Source: Thermoflexales bacterium
GTDB taxonomy: Bacteria > Chloroflexota > Anaerolineae > J036 > Brachytrichaceae
Assembly (NCBI GenBank): GCA_019694215.1
Contig: JAIBCK010000001.1
Span: forward strand, 1 to 64,000
Reading direction: 5' to 3'
Length of the DNA: 64,000 nt
Shown: in pieces, positions 15,318-23,808 of the stretch
Position numbering within the stretch: the stretch's first letter is position 1
Layout of the letters: every line of letters begins with the position of its first letter
Notes under the pieces: generated by a model
The model's input: only the letters and a program-made list of their open reading frames with translations
Databases searched by the model: none
What the model was told of the DNA's origin: nothing
Translations under genes and position numbers: made by a program

Positions 15318-18170
15318 TCAGCGATCGCGCAGGATGCGCACTGCCTTCTGCACGATCACGGGCTGCGTCGCAAGCGCGGCGCTCAGAATCGCGGCCAGGG
15401 TGACCATGATGCAGATCAGCGCCGCCGTGCCGGCGTCGAAGGCCCAGATCAGCGGCGTCTCCTGGCTGAAGCGCTGCCCGTACTCGAAGATGTAGCCGAG
15501 GATGGTCCCCGCGATGATGCCGGCCAGGGCGGCGGCGAGCGTGGTGACGATGGCCTCGCCGATGAAGATCGAACGTAACGTGCGGCGCGATCCGCCAATT
15601 GCCTTGAGCATGCCGATCTCGACGCGGCGGCCCATCACGGCGGTATACATCACCGCGAGCACGCCGAAGACGGCGGTGACCATGCTGAGGCCGGTCAGCA
15701 GCACGGTGAAGATGCGGCCGCGTTCGAGCTCGGCGCGGATGGCCCTGACCGTCTCGGCCGTCACCTCGATGGCGATGCCCTTCTGCCCGGAGAAGACATC
15801 GCGCAGCGCGCGGCTGAGGCCCTCGTCGGAGTAGCCGGCCACGCTGCGGTCGGCCCGCATCAGCACGCGGTTGTAGAGCGCCTCCGTGACGTCCACGCTG
15901 CCGCGGGCAGGATCCCAGCGCAGGGCGCGATACATGTCGATGTTGACCAGCACGCCGGTCTGGCCCTGCTGGGCGTTGTTGCGGTTGCGCGTGATCTCGC
16001 TGTTGAAGCCGGGGATGCGCGCACCGACGGCGATGATCGTGACGATGGTCTCGTGGTCAAAGCCGCTGCCGCGCAGGCGCAGCTGATCGCCCTGCTTGAG
16101 GTCGAGCAGATCGCTCAGGCCGGCCGAGATGACGGCGACGTCGCGCTCGGTCGCGAGGCGACGCAGTGCACGCTCGTCGCCGCTGGCAAACTGGTAGAAG
16201 CCCGGCACCAGCACGGCGCTCAGGTCACCTTGCACGCCGATCACCGTCACCGTCGCCACGCGGACCTGGGCGCGGTCACTGGCATCGCCGCGGTAGTCGG
16301 TCGCGACGGCGGCGGCGTTGGCGATCCCGGGCTGCGCGGCAAGCTCACGCAGGTTGTCGTCCGAGAGCCGCGTGCTCGAGCGGCTGACCGAGCGGAACAC
16401 CCCGCCGATCGTGGTCGCCGTGCCCGGCCGCGCGATGGCATCGGCGCCACGGTTGAAGCGCGAGTCGGTCTCGATATTGGCATCGGTCAGGGCGAGCTGC
16501 GCGGCCAGCAGACAGGGCAGGACGGCTGAGACGACGACCATCAGCGAAATCAGTGAGTTGCGCCCCTTGCCTCGCAGCGCGTAGCTGCCGATGAAGAAGC
16601 CCAGCGCGGGGCTGAAGAGCATAACGATCTTCACCAGGATGCGCTCGAGGGGCGTGGCGACGAAGAGGAAGACCAGCGACATCCCAATCACCATGAGCAG
16701 AAAGGCGATGAAGTAGATCGTGGCCACCGCGCTCAGGTCGCCGAGCGAGAAGAGCAGCGGGAAGACAAACACGACCATCGAGCAGAAGGCGAGCAGGATG
16801 ACGCCTGCGGCGAGCAGGCCATAGTTGGCCTGGCGCTCGCGCAGGCGGCTGAGCTCCTCCAGGGTGGGCTGGTCGGCGGCGGCCGGGTTGAGCACGACCA
16901 TGACCTTGGCATTGGCGGCAGTGCGGGCCGGGCTGATCGTCGCCAGCGCGAGCACCGCCGCAGTGATGGCTGTTGGCGTGAGGACCGCGCGCAGCGTCCA
17001 CTCCGGGCGCACGCCCTGCGGCAGCTGCAGCGCCGCAAGCAGGATCGGTGTGGTGATGGCATCGTTGATCAGCCGGCCGAGGCCCAGACCGATCACCACG
17101 CCGACCACGCCGAGCAGGATCACCTCGACAACGACGGCTTCATACAGGCGATTGCGCGGCGACCCCAGCACGCGCAGGACGGCGAGATCGAATTTCTGCT
17201 CCTGCACAGCGGTCATCATCAACGCATTGACCATCAGCCCGACGATGCCCATGCTGAGCAGGCCATACAGCGTGATAAACGTTTGCTGGAAGACAAACGC
17301 CTGCTGGGTGAGGTCCAACTGTCGATACTTTGGCACTTCGACCAGGTAGTCGGCACCGAGGTTGGCCGCCAGGGCGTCACGCATGCGGACGGCCTGGTCG
17401 CGCGCGCGGCTGACGGCGGCCTTGGCATCCACGCCTGCCTCGGTGTCGCTGTTCCAAACAAAGAGCAGGCGCTCGACCTTGCCGGGCTCGCCCAGCCACG
17501 CCTGTGCGTCCTCGATGCGCAGCAAAGCGTAGTCGCCGCCAGCCTGCGCAAACGGCCCGCTGAAGACGGTATTGCCAAGGCCGCCGACGATGCCGATCCC
17601 GGACACGATGAAGGTGCCGCGTGCGCGGACCGAGCTCGTCCCGGTGACGGCAGCCCGCCCGCTCTGGCGAGGGGCAGGTCGAACATACGAGAGCTGCACG
17701 CTGTCCCCCACCCCGACGCGCAACAGGTCGGCGGCCGATACGGTGAGAAAGACCTGGCCGGGGCCGGGTGGATAGGCGCCCCGGGAGACGGTGATGGCAT
17801 TGAGGGTGTCGCGGGCGGCATCCAGCCCAACGATGCTGATTGACTCCCCCTGCGTCGCATCGAGCGCGCGCCCTTCGGCCTCGCCCTGGATGCGCGGGAG
17901 CACGCTGACGATCTCCGTCGAAAGCGTCTGGGCCAGGTTGCGCGACGCGGCGGGATCGAAAAAGGGCGAACTGGCCGTGTCGGCGCGGCGAATGGAGAGG
18001 TCAAATCCGCCGGTCTGCTGTCCGATGGCCTGCACGGCGAATTGGCGCTGGGTGTCGACGAGCATCAGCAGGGCGCCGACCAGCGCGACACCGACGATCA
18101 GGGCCAGCTGGACGATCACCGTGCGCAGCTTGCGGCGGCGCATGGCGTTAAGGACGTATTTCAGACCCAT
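15318..18170 (-). CDS. FtsX-like ABC transporter permease (MacB/LolE type)
   Basis: 950 residues from the ATG at 18170 (MGLKYVLNAM...). One membrane helix at about 18-40 is followed by a large external domain, then a three-helix FtsX block from about 310, further helices, a second external domain and a C-terminal three-helix FtsX block. This duplicated form is seen in lipoprotein-type and macrolide-type exporters that move substrates from the membrane outwards. No ATP-binding subunit is encoded beside it, so the ATPase must come from elsewhere. The frame is open upstream to 18701, but that part has no transporter-like character. Confidence 0.87.
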   Translation of the reverse strand: MGLKYVLNAMRRRKLRTVIVQLALIVGVALVGALLMLVDTQRQFAVQAIGQQTGGFDLSIRRADTASSPFFDPAASRNLAQTLSTEIVSVLPRIQGEAEGRALDATQGESISIVGLDAARDTLNAITVSRGAYPPGPGQVFLTVSAADLLRVGVGDSVQLSYVRPAPRQSGRAAVTGTSSVRARGTFIVSGIGIVGGLGNTVFSGPFAQAGGDYALLRIEDAQAWLGEPGKVERLLFVWNSDTEAGVDAKAAVSRARDQAVRMRDALAANLGADYLVEVPKYRQLDLTQQAFVFQQTFITLYGLLSMGIVGLMVNALMMTAVQEQKFDLAVLRVLGSPRNRLYEAVVVEVILLGVVGVVIGLGLGRLINDAITTPILLAALQLPQGVRPEWTLRAVLTPTAITAAVLALATISPARTAANAKVMVVLNPAAADQPTLEELSRLRERQANYGLLAAGVILLAFCSMVVFVFPLLFSLGDLSAVATIYFIAFLLMVIGMSLVFLFVATPLERILVKIVMLFSPALGFFIGSYALRGKGRNSLISLMVVVSAVLPCLLAAQLALTDANIETDSRFNRGADAIARPGTATTIGGVFRSVSRSSTRLSDDNLRELAAQPGIANAAAVATDYRGDASDRAQVRVATVTVIGVQGDLSAVLVPGFYQFASGDERALRRLATERDVAVISAGLSDLLDLKQGDQLRLRGSGFDHETIVTIIAVGARIPGFNSEITRNRNNAQQGQTGVLVNIDMYRALRWDPARGSVDVTEALYNRVLMRADRSVAGYSDEGLSRALRDVFSGQKGIAIEVTAETVRAIRAELERGRIFTVLLTGLSMVTAVFGVLAVMYTAVMGRRVEIGMLKAIGGSRRTLRSIFIGEAIVTTLAAALAGIIAGTILGYIFEYGQRFSQETPLIWAFDAGTAALICIMVTLAAILSAALATQPVIVQKAVRILRDR

Positions 18171-18258
18171 GATGGTGAAACGGATGATATCCCCGGCCGT
18201 TGCACGCCGCGCCAATGTGAGCGTCGGGTGAGGTCGGCATGGCGCGCCTGGCCCGCCC

Positions 18259-18286
18259 TTGCGAAATGGGCAAGCTGGGCTACAGT
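18259..18286 (+). promoter_or_regulatory. Promoter of the split amine-oxidase genes
   Basis: TTGCGA (18259-18264) and TACAGT (18281-18286) are separated by 16 nt. Transcription would start near 18293, leaving a leader of about 55 nt that ends with an AAGGAG ribosome-binding site (18336-18341) before the ATG at 18350. Confidence 0.5.
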
Positions 18287-18349
18287 GCCCGGGTCCCGTT
18301 GCGCCGCACGGCGGGGCCGGTTGACCGGGCGGCACAAGGAGAAAGGCGC

Positions 18350-19102
18350 ATGCGAAGGTGGGATCGGCAGCGGTTGGGATTTTGGTTCGCCATCCTGGGC
18401 GGACTGGCGCTGGTGGTGACGGTGCTTGGCATCGGCCTGCAAGCGTCAGGAACGACGAGCCAAGCGCACCCTGGCGCGGTGTTGCGACCGGCCCCTGCCC
18501 CGAGCAGCGCGCGGTTCGGCTATGACCCGCTCTCGGGCGCGGAGCGCAGCACCGCGCTGCAGCTGGCGCAGGCCGATGCCCGCGTGGCGGAAATCCTGTC
18601 AAAAGGCACGCGCAGTGAAGTGCTGGTCGTCGAGCGTCACGAGGAGGACAAGGCCGTCTACGCGGGCGGGAGCTGGGACCGGCGCGCAGACGTGGTGGCA
18701 TATGCCTATGGCAGCGATGTCGCCGTGCGCGTCGTGGTCAACCTGACGCAGGCGCGCGTCGACGCCGTTTCCGCCCGGCAGGGCGATCAGCCTCCATTCA
18801 ACGCCGTCGAGACCGACGCCGCCTTTGCGAGGGCCCTGGCCGACACGAACACGGGACCGCTCATCCGCACTGCCTATGCGAAACGCGCTGGAACCGCGCT
18901 GCGCGATGCAGCCAATGTCCAACGCTACGCGTTCGTCTTCGTGCCGGATGAGGTGCCAGAGGCGACCAGCTCGGAGGCGCGAGCCTGCGGGATTTCCCGT
19001 TGTGCGCTGCTGATTCTGGCCGTCCAGGGCGGCGTGCTCGACACCGCCATCGTCGTCGACTTGTCGCACGACCGGGTGGTGTATGACGGAGGGCAGCACT
19101 GA
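18350..19102 (+). CDS. Probable N2/N3-like part of a split copper amine oxidase
   Basis: 250 residues. A hydrophobic segment at about 10-32 acts as signal or anchor. The exported part resembles the non-catalytic N2/N3 domains of copper amine oxidases: a YDPLSGAER start like the usual DPLT-AEE segment, a RRADVVAYAYGSD strand pair and a GDQPPFNAVE segment like the typical GVQPPL-x-E turn. It contains no copper or quinone site. The stop overlaps the ATG of the catalytic-domain gene by one base, so the two are translationally coupled and likely assemble outside the cytoplasm. The homology call is by eye and only moderately certain. Confidence 0.6.
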   Translation: MRRWDRQRLGFWFAILGGLALVVTVLGIGLQASGTTSQAHPGAVLRPAPAPSSARFGYDPLSGAERSTALQLAQADARVAEILSKGTRSEVLVVERHEEDKAVYAGGSWDRRADVVAYAYGSDVAVRVVVNLTQARVDAVSARQGDQPPFNAVETDAAFARALADTNTGPLIRTAYAKRAGTALRDAANVQRYAFVFVPDEVPEATSSEARACGISRCALLILAVQGGVLDTAIVVDLSHDRVVYDGGQH

Positions 19103-20307
19103 TGCGCCGCGCAACCGCCCTGCTCCTGCCCGCGCTCGCCTTCGCCGCCGCCCTTATCGTGGCCGCCCTCGCACAACGCACTCCCGCGCCCGCCGACGGC
19201 CTGGCCCCACGCGACACGAATGCGCCACTGGCGTGCTCGCCATCGTTCACCGTCGCGATCACCTTCACCAATGGCGCCAACTGGACGTTCTGCTGGGAGA
19301 TGCGGACGAAGGAAGGCGTGGTGTATCGTGATGGACGTTATGCGCCGCCGGGCGGCGCGCCGATCCACATCTTCGCCCAACTCGGCCTGGCGCAGATCTT
19401 TGTGCCATATGACACGGGCTCACCGCGCCTGCATGACATCTCGGACTTCGGCATGGGGCCGACCAGCGTCGTCCTGGATGCGGCCGATTGCCCGGGCGGC
19501 AGCCTGCTCAGCGATGGCCTCAAACTGGTCGTGTGCCAGCAGGTGGTCGGGCACGGGCTGCGGCAGATCAACAACAGTGACAGCTCGCAGAAGGAGGCCC
19601 TGGTGATGTGGAGCTCGTCGCAGATCGGCGCCTACAACTACATCCCGCAGTGGATGTTTCACGATGACGGCACCATCGAGCCGACCATCGGCGCGAGCGG
19701 CAAGCTGCAATACGTCGACACCAACTCCAATTTCGCCGCCTTCGGGTGGCCGCTGGGAGGTGGTCGCTTTGGCCGCAGCCACGTGCACACGATCTACTAT
19801 CGCCTGGACTTTGACATCGGCCCCGCAGGCAACGACGTCGTCGAGCAGTACGAGTTCGGTGGCTCGGGCGGCTTCCTGCGGCGGATCTTCTCGACGACGC
19901 TGACGACCGAGACCGCGGCACAGTTCAGCGCCGAGCGCTTCCGTTTCTGGCGCGTCGTGGACCCGACCGCGACCAATGCGGACGGGCATCCCATCTCGTA
20001 TGAGATCTCGCCGCGGGTCGGCTACGCCCATCGCGTGATCGCCGAGCCGTGGACGCAGAACGACGTCTATGTCACGGAGTACGCGGTCGACGAAATCTGC
20101 GCCACGCACAACGGAAGCAACTGCGGCGGCAGCGGCAGCGATGTTTCGGGCTTTGTCAACGGGCAGACCGTGCACGACCCCGTCGTCTGGGTGGGCGTAA
20201 CCTTTCACCACGTCCCGCGCGATGAGGACGAGGTGGTGATGCCGATGCACTGGGAGAGCTTCCGGCTCTACCCGCGCGACCTGACCGCGGTCAACCCGAT
20301 GCCGTAG
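19102..20307 (+). CDS. Copper amine oxidase catalytic domain, stand-alone
   Basis: 401 residues with a signal peptide (1-25), then only the C-terminal catalytic domain of copper amine oxidases, compared with 600-700 residues for full enzymes. Candidate catalytic base Asp112 (HDISDFGMG, aligned to the usual FDxGEYGLG), the topaquinone-precursor Tyr178 in GAYNY, copper ligands His227 and His229 (SHVHT) and His370 (HHVPRDEDEVVMP) are all present. The usual Asn before the quinone Tyr is Ala, and the Asp/Glu after it is Asn. It would oxidise primary amines to aldehydes outside the membrane if active. Confidence 0.78.
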   Translation: MRRATALLLPALAFAAALIVAALAQRTPAPADGLAPRDTNAPLACSPSFTVAITFTNGANWTFCWEMRTKEGVVYRDGRYAPPGGAPIHIFAQLGLAQIFVPYDTGSPRLHDISDFGMGPTSVVLDAADCPGGSLLSDGLKLVVCQQVVGHGLRQINNSDSSQKEALVMWSSSQIGAYNYIPQWMFHDDGTIEPTIGASGKLQYVDTNSNFAAFGWPLGGGRFGRSHVHTIYYRLDFDIGPAGNDVVEQYEFGGSGGFLRRIFSTTLTTETAAQFSAERFRFWRVVDPTATNADGHPISYEISPRVGYAHRVIAEPWTQNDVYVTEYAVDEICATHNGSNCGGSGSDVSGFVNGQTVHDPVVWVGVTFHHVPRDEDEVVMPMHWESFRLYPRDLTAVNPMP

Positions 20308-20310
20308 CGC

Positions 20311-21090
20311 TCAGCTGGCGAAGGCCTCGGCGACGACGCGGCCCTCCCACTCCTTTGGCGCTCTCAGCTCGAGCAGGTGGGCGAGGGTCGGCGCACTGTC
20401 CAGGATGCTGACCGGGCCGCTCAGGGTGTGGCCGGCGCGCACACCGGGGCCGCTCAGCATCCACGGAATCTGCATGTCCTCGTCCATCTCGGTGCCGTGG
20501 GTGCGGTCGTGGCCGCCATGGTCGGATTGCACGAGCACGTGCGCCTCGGCCGGGAGCGCGTCGAGCAGCGTGCCCAACGCACGGTCTGTCACCGCAACCT
20601 GCTCCAGGTAGCCCTCGCTCATCCAGCCGTAGCGGTGGCCCATCTCGTCGGTCATGCCAAAATAGACGAAGGCGAAATCAAAGGCCTCCCGATTGAGCCA
20701 GGTGGCCGTCCAGTCGGCGATGACCTGATCGCTGCCCGCCTCGTGGCCGTGGTATTTGAAGAGCGAGAGGGCGAGCTTCTCGGGGCGGGCCACGTCGCGC
20801 AGGGCCTCCCAGTTGTAGAACATGGCGCAGCGCCGTCCGTAGCTGTGCGCAAGATCGATCAGCCCCTGCACGGGTCGGGCCATCGGTGTAAACGTGTTGG
20901 TTGTGATGCCATGCCGCTCGGGCGGGACGCCGTGAAAGAGGCTGGTGTGACACGGCAGCGTGATGGACGGCATGACCGTCCGCGCGCGCGCGGTGTGGGC
21001 CGAGCGCGCCCGCAGCGCGCGCAAGCGCGGGCAGTCCGCGGCGTCAATGGCATCCGGGCGCAGCCCGTCGATCGAGACAAGCACCACCAT
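20311..21090 (-). CDS. Type I phosphodiesterase / nucleotide pyrophosphatase family
   Basis: 259 residues of the alkaline-phosphatase superfamily. Metal ligand Asp8 (VSIDGLRPD), nucleophile Thr44 (PSITLPCHTS), a second metal region (FGMTDEMGH) and the C-terminal QSDHGGHD motif are present. It has no signal peptide, so it appears cytosolic, and it lacks the extra domains of larger family members. The substrate, a phosphodiester or phosphonate, is not known. It lies 9 nt downstream of a phosphatase gene in the same unit. Confidence 0.85.
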   Translation of the reverse strand: MVVLVSIDGLRPDAIDAADCPRLRALRARSAHTARARTVMPSITLPCHTSLFHGVPPERHGITTNTFTPMARPVQGLIDLAHSYGRRCAMFYNWEALRDVARPEKLALSLFKYHGHEAGSDQVIADWTATWLNREAFDFAFVYFGMTDEMGHRYGWMSEGYLEQVAVTDRALGTLLDALPAEAHVLVQSDHGGHDRTHGTEMDEDMQIPWMLSGPGVRAGHTLSGPVSILDSAPTLAHLLELRAPKEWEGRVVAEAFAS

Positions 21091-21099
21091 GGCGGCCCC

Positions 21100-21864
21100 C
21101 TAGCTCAGCCGCGCGCGGAGCGCGGCAATGTCGGCGTCCGAAACACCGATGTGGCGGAGGTAGGGCGCGACACCCCCGTGGGCGTTGCGCAGGTGTTCGA
21201 GCGTGCCGGAGGCCGTCACGGGTTTGCATGGCATGTTGGCCTCGAGGTGCGTGCGCTCGGGGGAGCCGACGGCATAGCGCGCCAGGATCTGGTCGTAGAC
21301 CGGCTGCAGGAAGTTGTTGCTCTGGACGTAGTCGTCGACGATGGCCGCCTCGTCGACGTCGGCGAGGTCTTCAAGCATCATCGCAACCAGCCCGGTGCGG
21401 TCCTTTCCCGCGTGGCAATGAAACAGCGCGGCACCCTGGCGCGGTTGCGCGAGCAGCGTCATGGTCGCTGCGATCTCCGGTGCCGCCAAACGTAGCATCT
21501 CGATATTCCACGTCAGCATGGGCGGCCGGGCCCGGTCGACGGCCATGACCTGCTCATTGGTGACGTCCATCATCGACAGGTTGGCGTGCTGGATGCCCAG
21601 GTCGCTGCGCCCGGCGAAGGGGTTGGGATTCGCCTCGATCTCATCGGGCCGGCGCAGGTCGATGACAGTGCTGACCGGGTAGCGGCGAACGGCCTCGATG
21701 CCGTCGGGCGTGAGGCGGGTGAGCAAGTCGGCGCGCACGAATGCGCCGTGGCGCGTCAGGGTGCCGTTGCGACGCGGGAGGCCACCCAGGTCGCGGACGT
21801 TGTAGCAGGCATCGAAGATGATGCGGCGCGTTGTCGTCGCGCCGTGGGTCTGGAGTGAGGACAT
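21100..21864 (-). CDS. Tyrosine-protein phosphatase family protein
   Basis: 254 residues, of the bacterial PTP/lipid-phosphatase type. The P-loop is HCHAGKDRTG with nucleophile Cys150 and Arg156. The N-terminal NVRDLGGLPRRNG motif is typical of this family, and the Lys within the P-loop suggests possible action on phosphoinositide-like as well as protein substrates. Cytosolic. It heads a two-gene unit with the phosphodiesterase. Confidence 0.88.
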   Translation of the reverse strand: MSSLQTHGATTTRRIIFDACYNVRDLGGLPRRNGTLTRHGAFVRADLLTRLTPDGIEAVRRYPVSTVIDLRRPDEIEANPNPFAGRSDLGIQHANLSMMDVTNEQVMAVDRARPPMLTWNIEMLRLAAPEIAATMTLLAQPRQGAALFHCHAGKDRTGLVAMMLEDLADVDEAAIVDDYVQSNNFLQPVYDQILARYAVGSPERTHLEANMPCKPVTASGTLEHLRNAHGGVAPYLRHIGVSDADIAALRARLS

Positions 21865-21870
21865 TCAACC

Positions 21871-21876
21871 TTTATA
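21871..21876 (-). promoter_or_regulatory. -10 box of tyrosine phosphatase gene
   Basis: TATAAA on the minus strand lies 6 nt before the ATG at 21864, predicting a leaderless mRNA. Confidence 0.5.
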
Positions 21877-21960
21877 CCGCACGTACGCGCCCGAGTTCTT
21901 GTGCGGCGCGGCCGCGTTTCGGGTCGGGAAAGATCTGATCGCGTTGCCTTGCGCCCCGCC

Positions 21961-21969
21961 TGCTATACT
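21961..21969 (+). promoter_or_regulatory. Extended -10 promoter of the ABC-2 exporter operon
   Basis: TGCTATACT matches an extended -10 element. Transcription would begin near 21976, giving a leader of about 29 nt before the ATG at 22005, with no obvious ribosome-binding site. Confidence 0.5.
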
Positions 21970-22004
21970 AGAACACTTGTTCGATTCAGCTCGAAACACA
22001 GTCT

Positions 22005-22997
22005 ATGACCCTAAACGCATCCACCCCACCCATCGCCGTGCAAGCGTTGAGCAAAACCTATCAGGTCACGGACCGCGCCGGCGGGTTTGGCGCTGCGGTC
22101 AAGGGCTTCTTCAAGCGCGAATACAAGGATGTCAAGGCCGTGCAGTCGGTGTCCTTCGAGATTGCGCAGGGCGAGATCGTGGGCTTTCTCGGGCCGAACG
22201 GCGCCGGGAAGACGACCACGCTGAAGATGCTGTCCGGCCTGCTGCACCCCAGCGGCGGGAAGGCCAATGTGCTCGGGTTCACGCCCTGGGAGCGCCGCGA
22301 TGGCTTCCTCAAGACGATGACGCTGGTGATGGGCCAACGCAACCGCCTGTCGTGGGACATCCCGGCCGCGGACTCGTTCCTGCTCAACCAGGCCATCTAT
22401 GGCCTGAGCGATGCCGAGTACGCCTCCTCGTTTGGCGAGCTGAACGAACTGCTCGATCTCAAGGAAATCATCCGCAAACCGGTGCGCCAGCTCTCACTGG
22501 GCGAACGCATGAAGTGCGAGCTGGCCGCCGCCCTGCTCCACCGGCCGAAGGTGCTGTTTCTGGATGAGCCGACCATCGGCCTGGACGTCAGCGCGCAGGC
22601 GCGCATCCGCGCCTTCCTCAAGGAATACAACCGTCGCAGCGGCGCGACGATCCTGCTCACCAGCCACTACATGGCGGATGTCACTGCGTTGTGCGAGCGG
22701 ATCATCATCATCCACCACGGCCAGATCAAATACGACGGCGCGCTAAGCGACCTGAGCCGTCGCATCGCGCCCTACAAGCTGATTGGGCTGGACTTCGACG
22801 ACGACACCGTCGTCGACCTAGCGCCGTATGGTCAGCCCGTGACGCGCGAGAACGAGGATGGTATGCAGTATGTCCAGGTGCCCGCAGAAAAGGTCTCCGC
22901 GGTGACTGCGCGCCTGCTGGCCGAGCAGCGCGTGCGCGACCTGACCGTGGCTGATCCGCCCATCGAGGACGTGATCGAGCGCGCCTTTCACGAATAG
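22005..22997 (+). CDS. ABC transporter ATP-binding protein (ABC-2 exporter)
   Basis: 330 residues. Walker A is GPNGAGKTT (around 64-72), the signature is LSLGER, Walker B is VLFLDEPTIGLD, and the H-loop is TSHYMADV. The N-terminal insertion (VKGFFKREYKDVKAV) and long C-terminal tail are typical of ATPases that pair with two ABC-2 type permeases. The two following genes encode those permeases, with 7- and roughly 10-nt gaps. The substrate is unknown; homologues export drugs, lipids or glycans. Confidence 0.92.
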   Translation: MTLNASTPPIAVQALSKTYQVTDRAGGFGAAVKGFFKREYKDVKAVQSVSFEIAQGEIVGFLGPNGAGKTTTLKMLSGLLHPSGGKANVLGFTPWERRDGFLKTMTLVMGQRNRLSWDIPAADSFLLNQAIYGLSDAEYASSFGELNELLDLKEIIRKPVRQLSLGERMKCELAAALLHRPKVLFLDEPTIGLDVSAQARIRAFLKEYNRRSGATILLTSHYMADVTALCERIIIIHHGQIKYDGALSDLSRRIAPYKLIGLDFDDDTVVDLAPYGQPVTRENEDGMQYVQVPAEKVSAVTARLLAEQRVRDLTVADPPIEDVIERAFHE

Positions 22998-23004
22998 GAG
23001 GAGC

Positions 23005-23799
23005 ATGCTGCAGATCTACAAACGCTTCTGGGCGGTGAACTGGGCGGCGCAGTGGCAGTATCGCGCCAACCTGCTCATGTATCTCGCCTACTGGGTGGTC
23101 TCACCGATCGTCTTCCTGGCCGTCTGGTCGAGCATTGCGCGCGCGCAGGGCGACGTGGCCGGACTGAACGCCGGCGACTTCACGGCCTACTACCTGACGT
23201 TGCTTCCGGTGGACATCGTCACAGCCTCGATCACCATTCACATCCTGGCCAGCAAGATTCAGGACGGCACAGTTTCAAACGCTTTGTTGCAACCCGTGCA
23301 CCCGGTCCTGACCAACGTCCTCGTCGACAACGTCGCCTTCAAGGCCCTGCAGCTGGTGCTGTTCGTGCCGATCTGGATCGCGCTGGTGCTGCTTTTTCAA
23401 CCGCCGCTCACCTACACCCTGGGCAGCCTGCTGCTGAGCGTGCCGGTGCTGGCGCTGGGGTTTTTGGCCAACTTCCTGCTCTCGGGCATCATCACCGCGC
23501 TCGCGTTCTGGACCACGCGCGTGTTCGCCATCAACGAGGCGTACTTCATCCTGGCGAACCTGCTTGGCGGATCCTTTGTGCCGCTCGCGATCCTGCCTGG
23601 CCCGCTGCAGGGGCTCGCGCGTCTGCTGCCCATGCAGCTGTGGCTGTACTTCCCCACCCAGGTTGCGCTCAACAGACTGAGCGCCGGTGAGATCGCCTTG
23701 AACACGGCGCTGCTGATGGGCTGGCTGATCGTCCTGTTTATGGTCTTCCGCGCTGTGTGGAACGCGGGATTGAAGCGGTTTTCCGCGGTCGGAGCGTAG
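23005..23799 (+). CDS. ABC-2 type permease, first subunit
   Basis: 264 residues with six hydrophobic segments and little else. A strong Shine-Dalgarno (AGGAGGAGC) directly precedes the ATG. Its size and position between an ABC-2 ATPase and a similar permease identify it as one half of a heterodimeric export channel. Confidence 0.87.
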   Translation: MLQIYKRFWAVNWAAQWQYRANLLMYLAYWVVSPIVFLAVWSSIARAQGDVAGLNAGDFTAYYLTLLPVDIVTASITIHILASKIQDGTVSNALLQPVHPVLTNVLVDNVAFKALQLVLFVPIWIALVLLFQPPLTYTLGSLLLSVPVLALGFLANFLLSGIITALAFWTTRVFAINEAYFILANLLGGSFVPLAILPGPLQGLARLLPMQLWLYFPTQVALNRLSAGEIALNTALLMGWLIVLFMVFRAVWNAGLKRFSAVGA

Positions 23800-23808
23800 G
23801 GGGTGGCC

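Noticed and set aside
18171-18701. Upstream extension of the FtsX-like permease by 177 codons
   Set aside because: The extension is Pro/Arg/Cys-rich, overlaps the divergent amine-oxidase promoter and gene, and the true N terminus (MGLKYVLNAMRRRK) is typical of the family.
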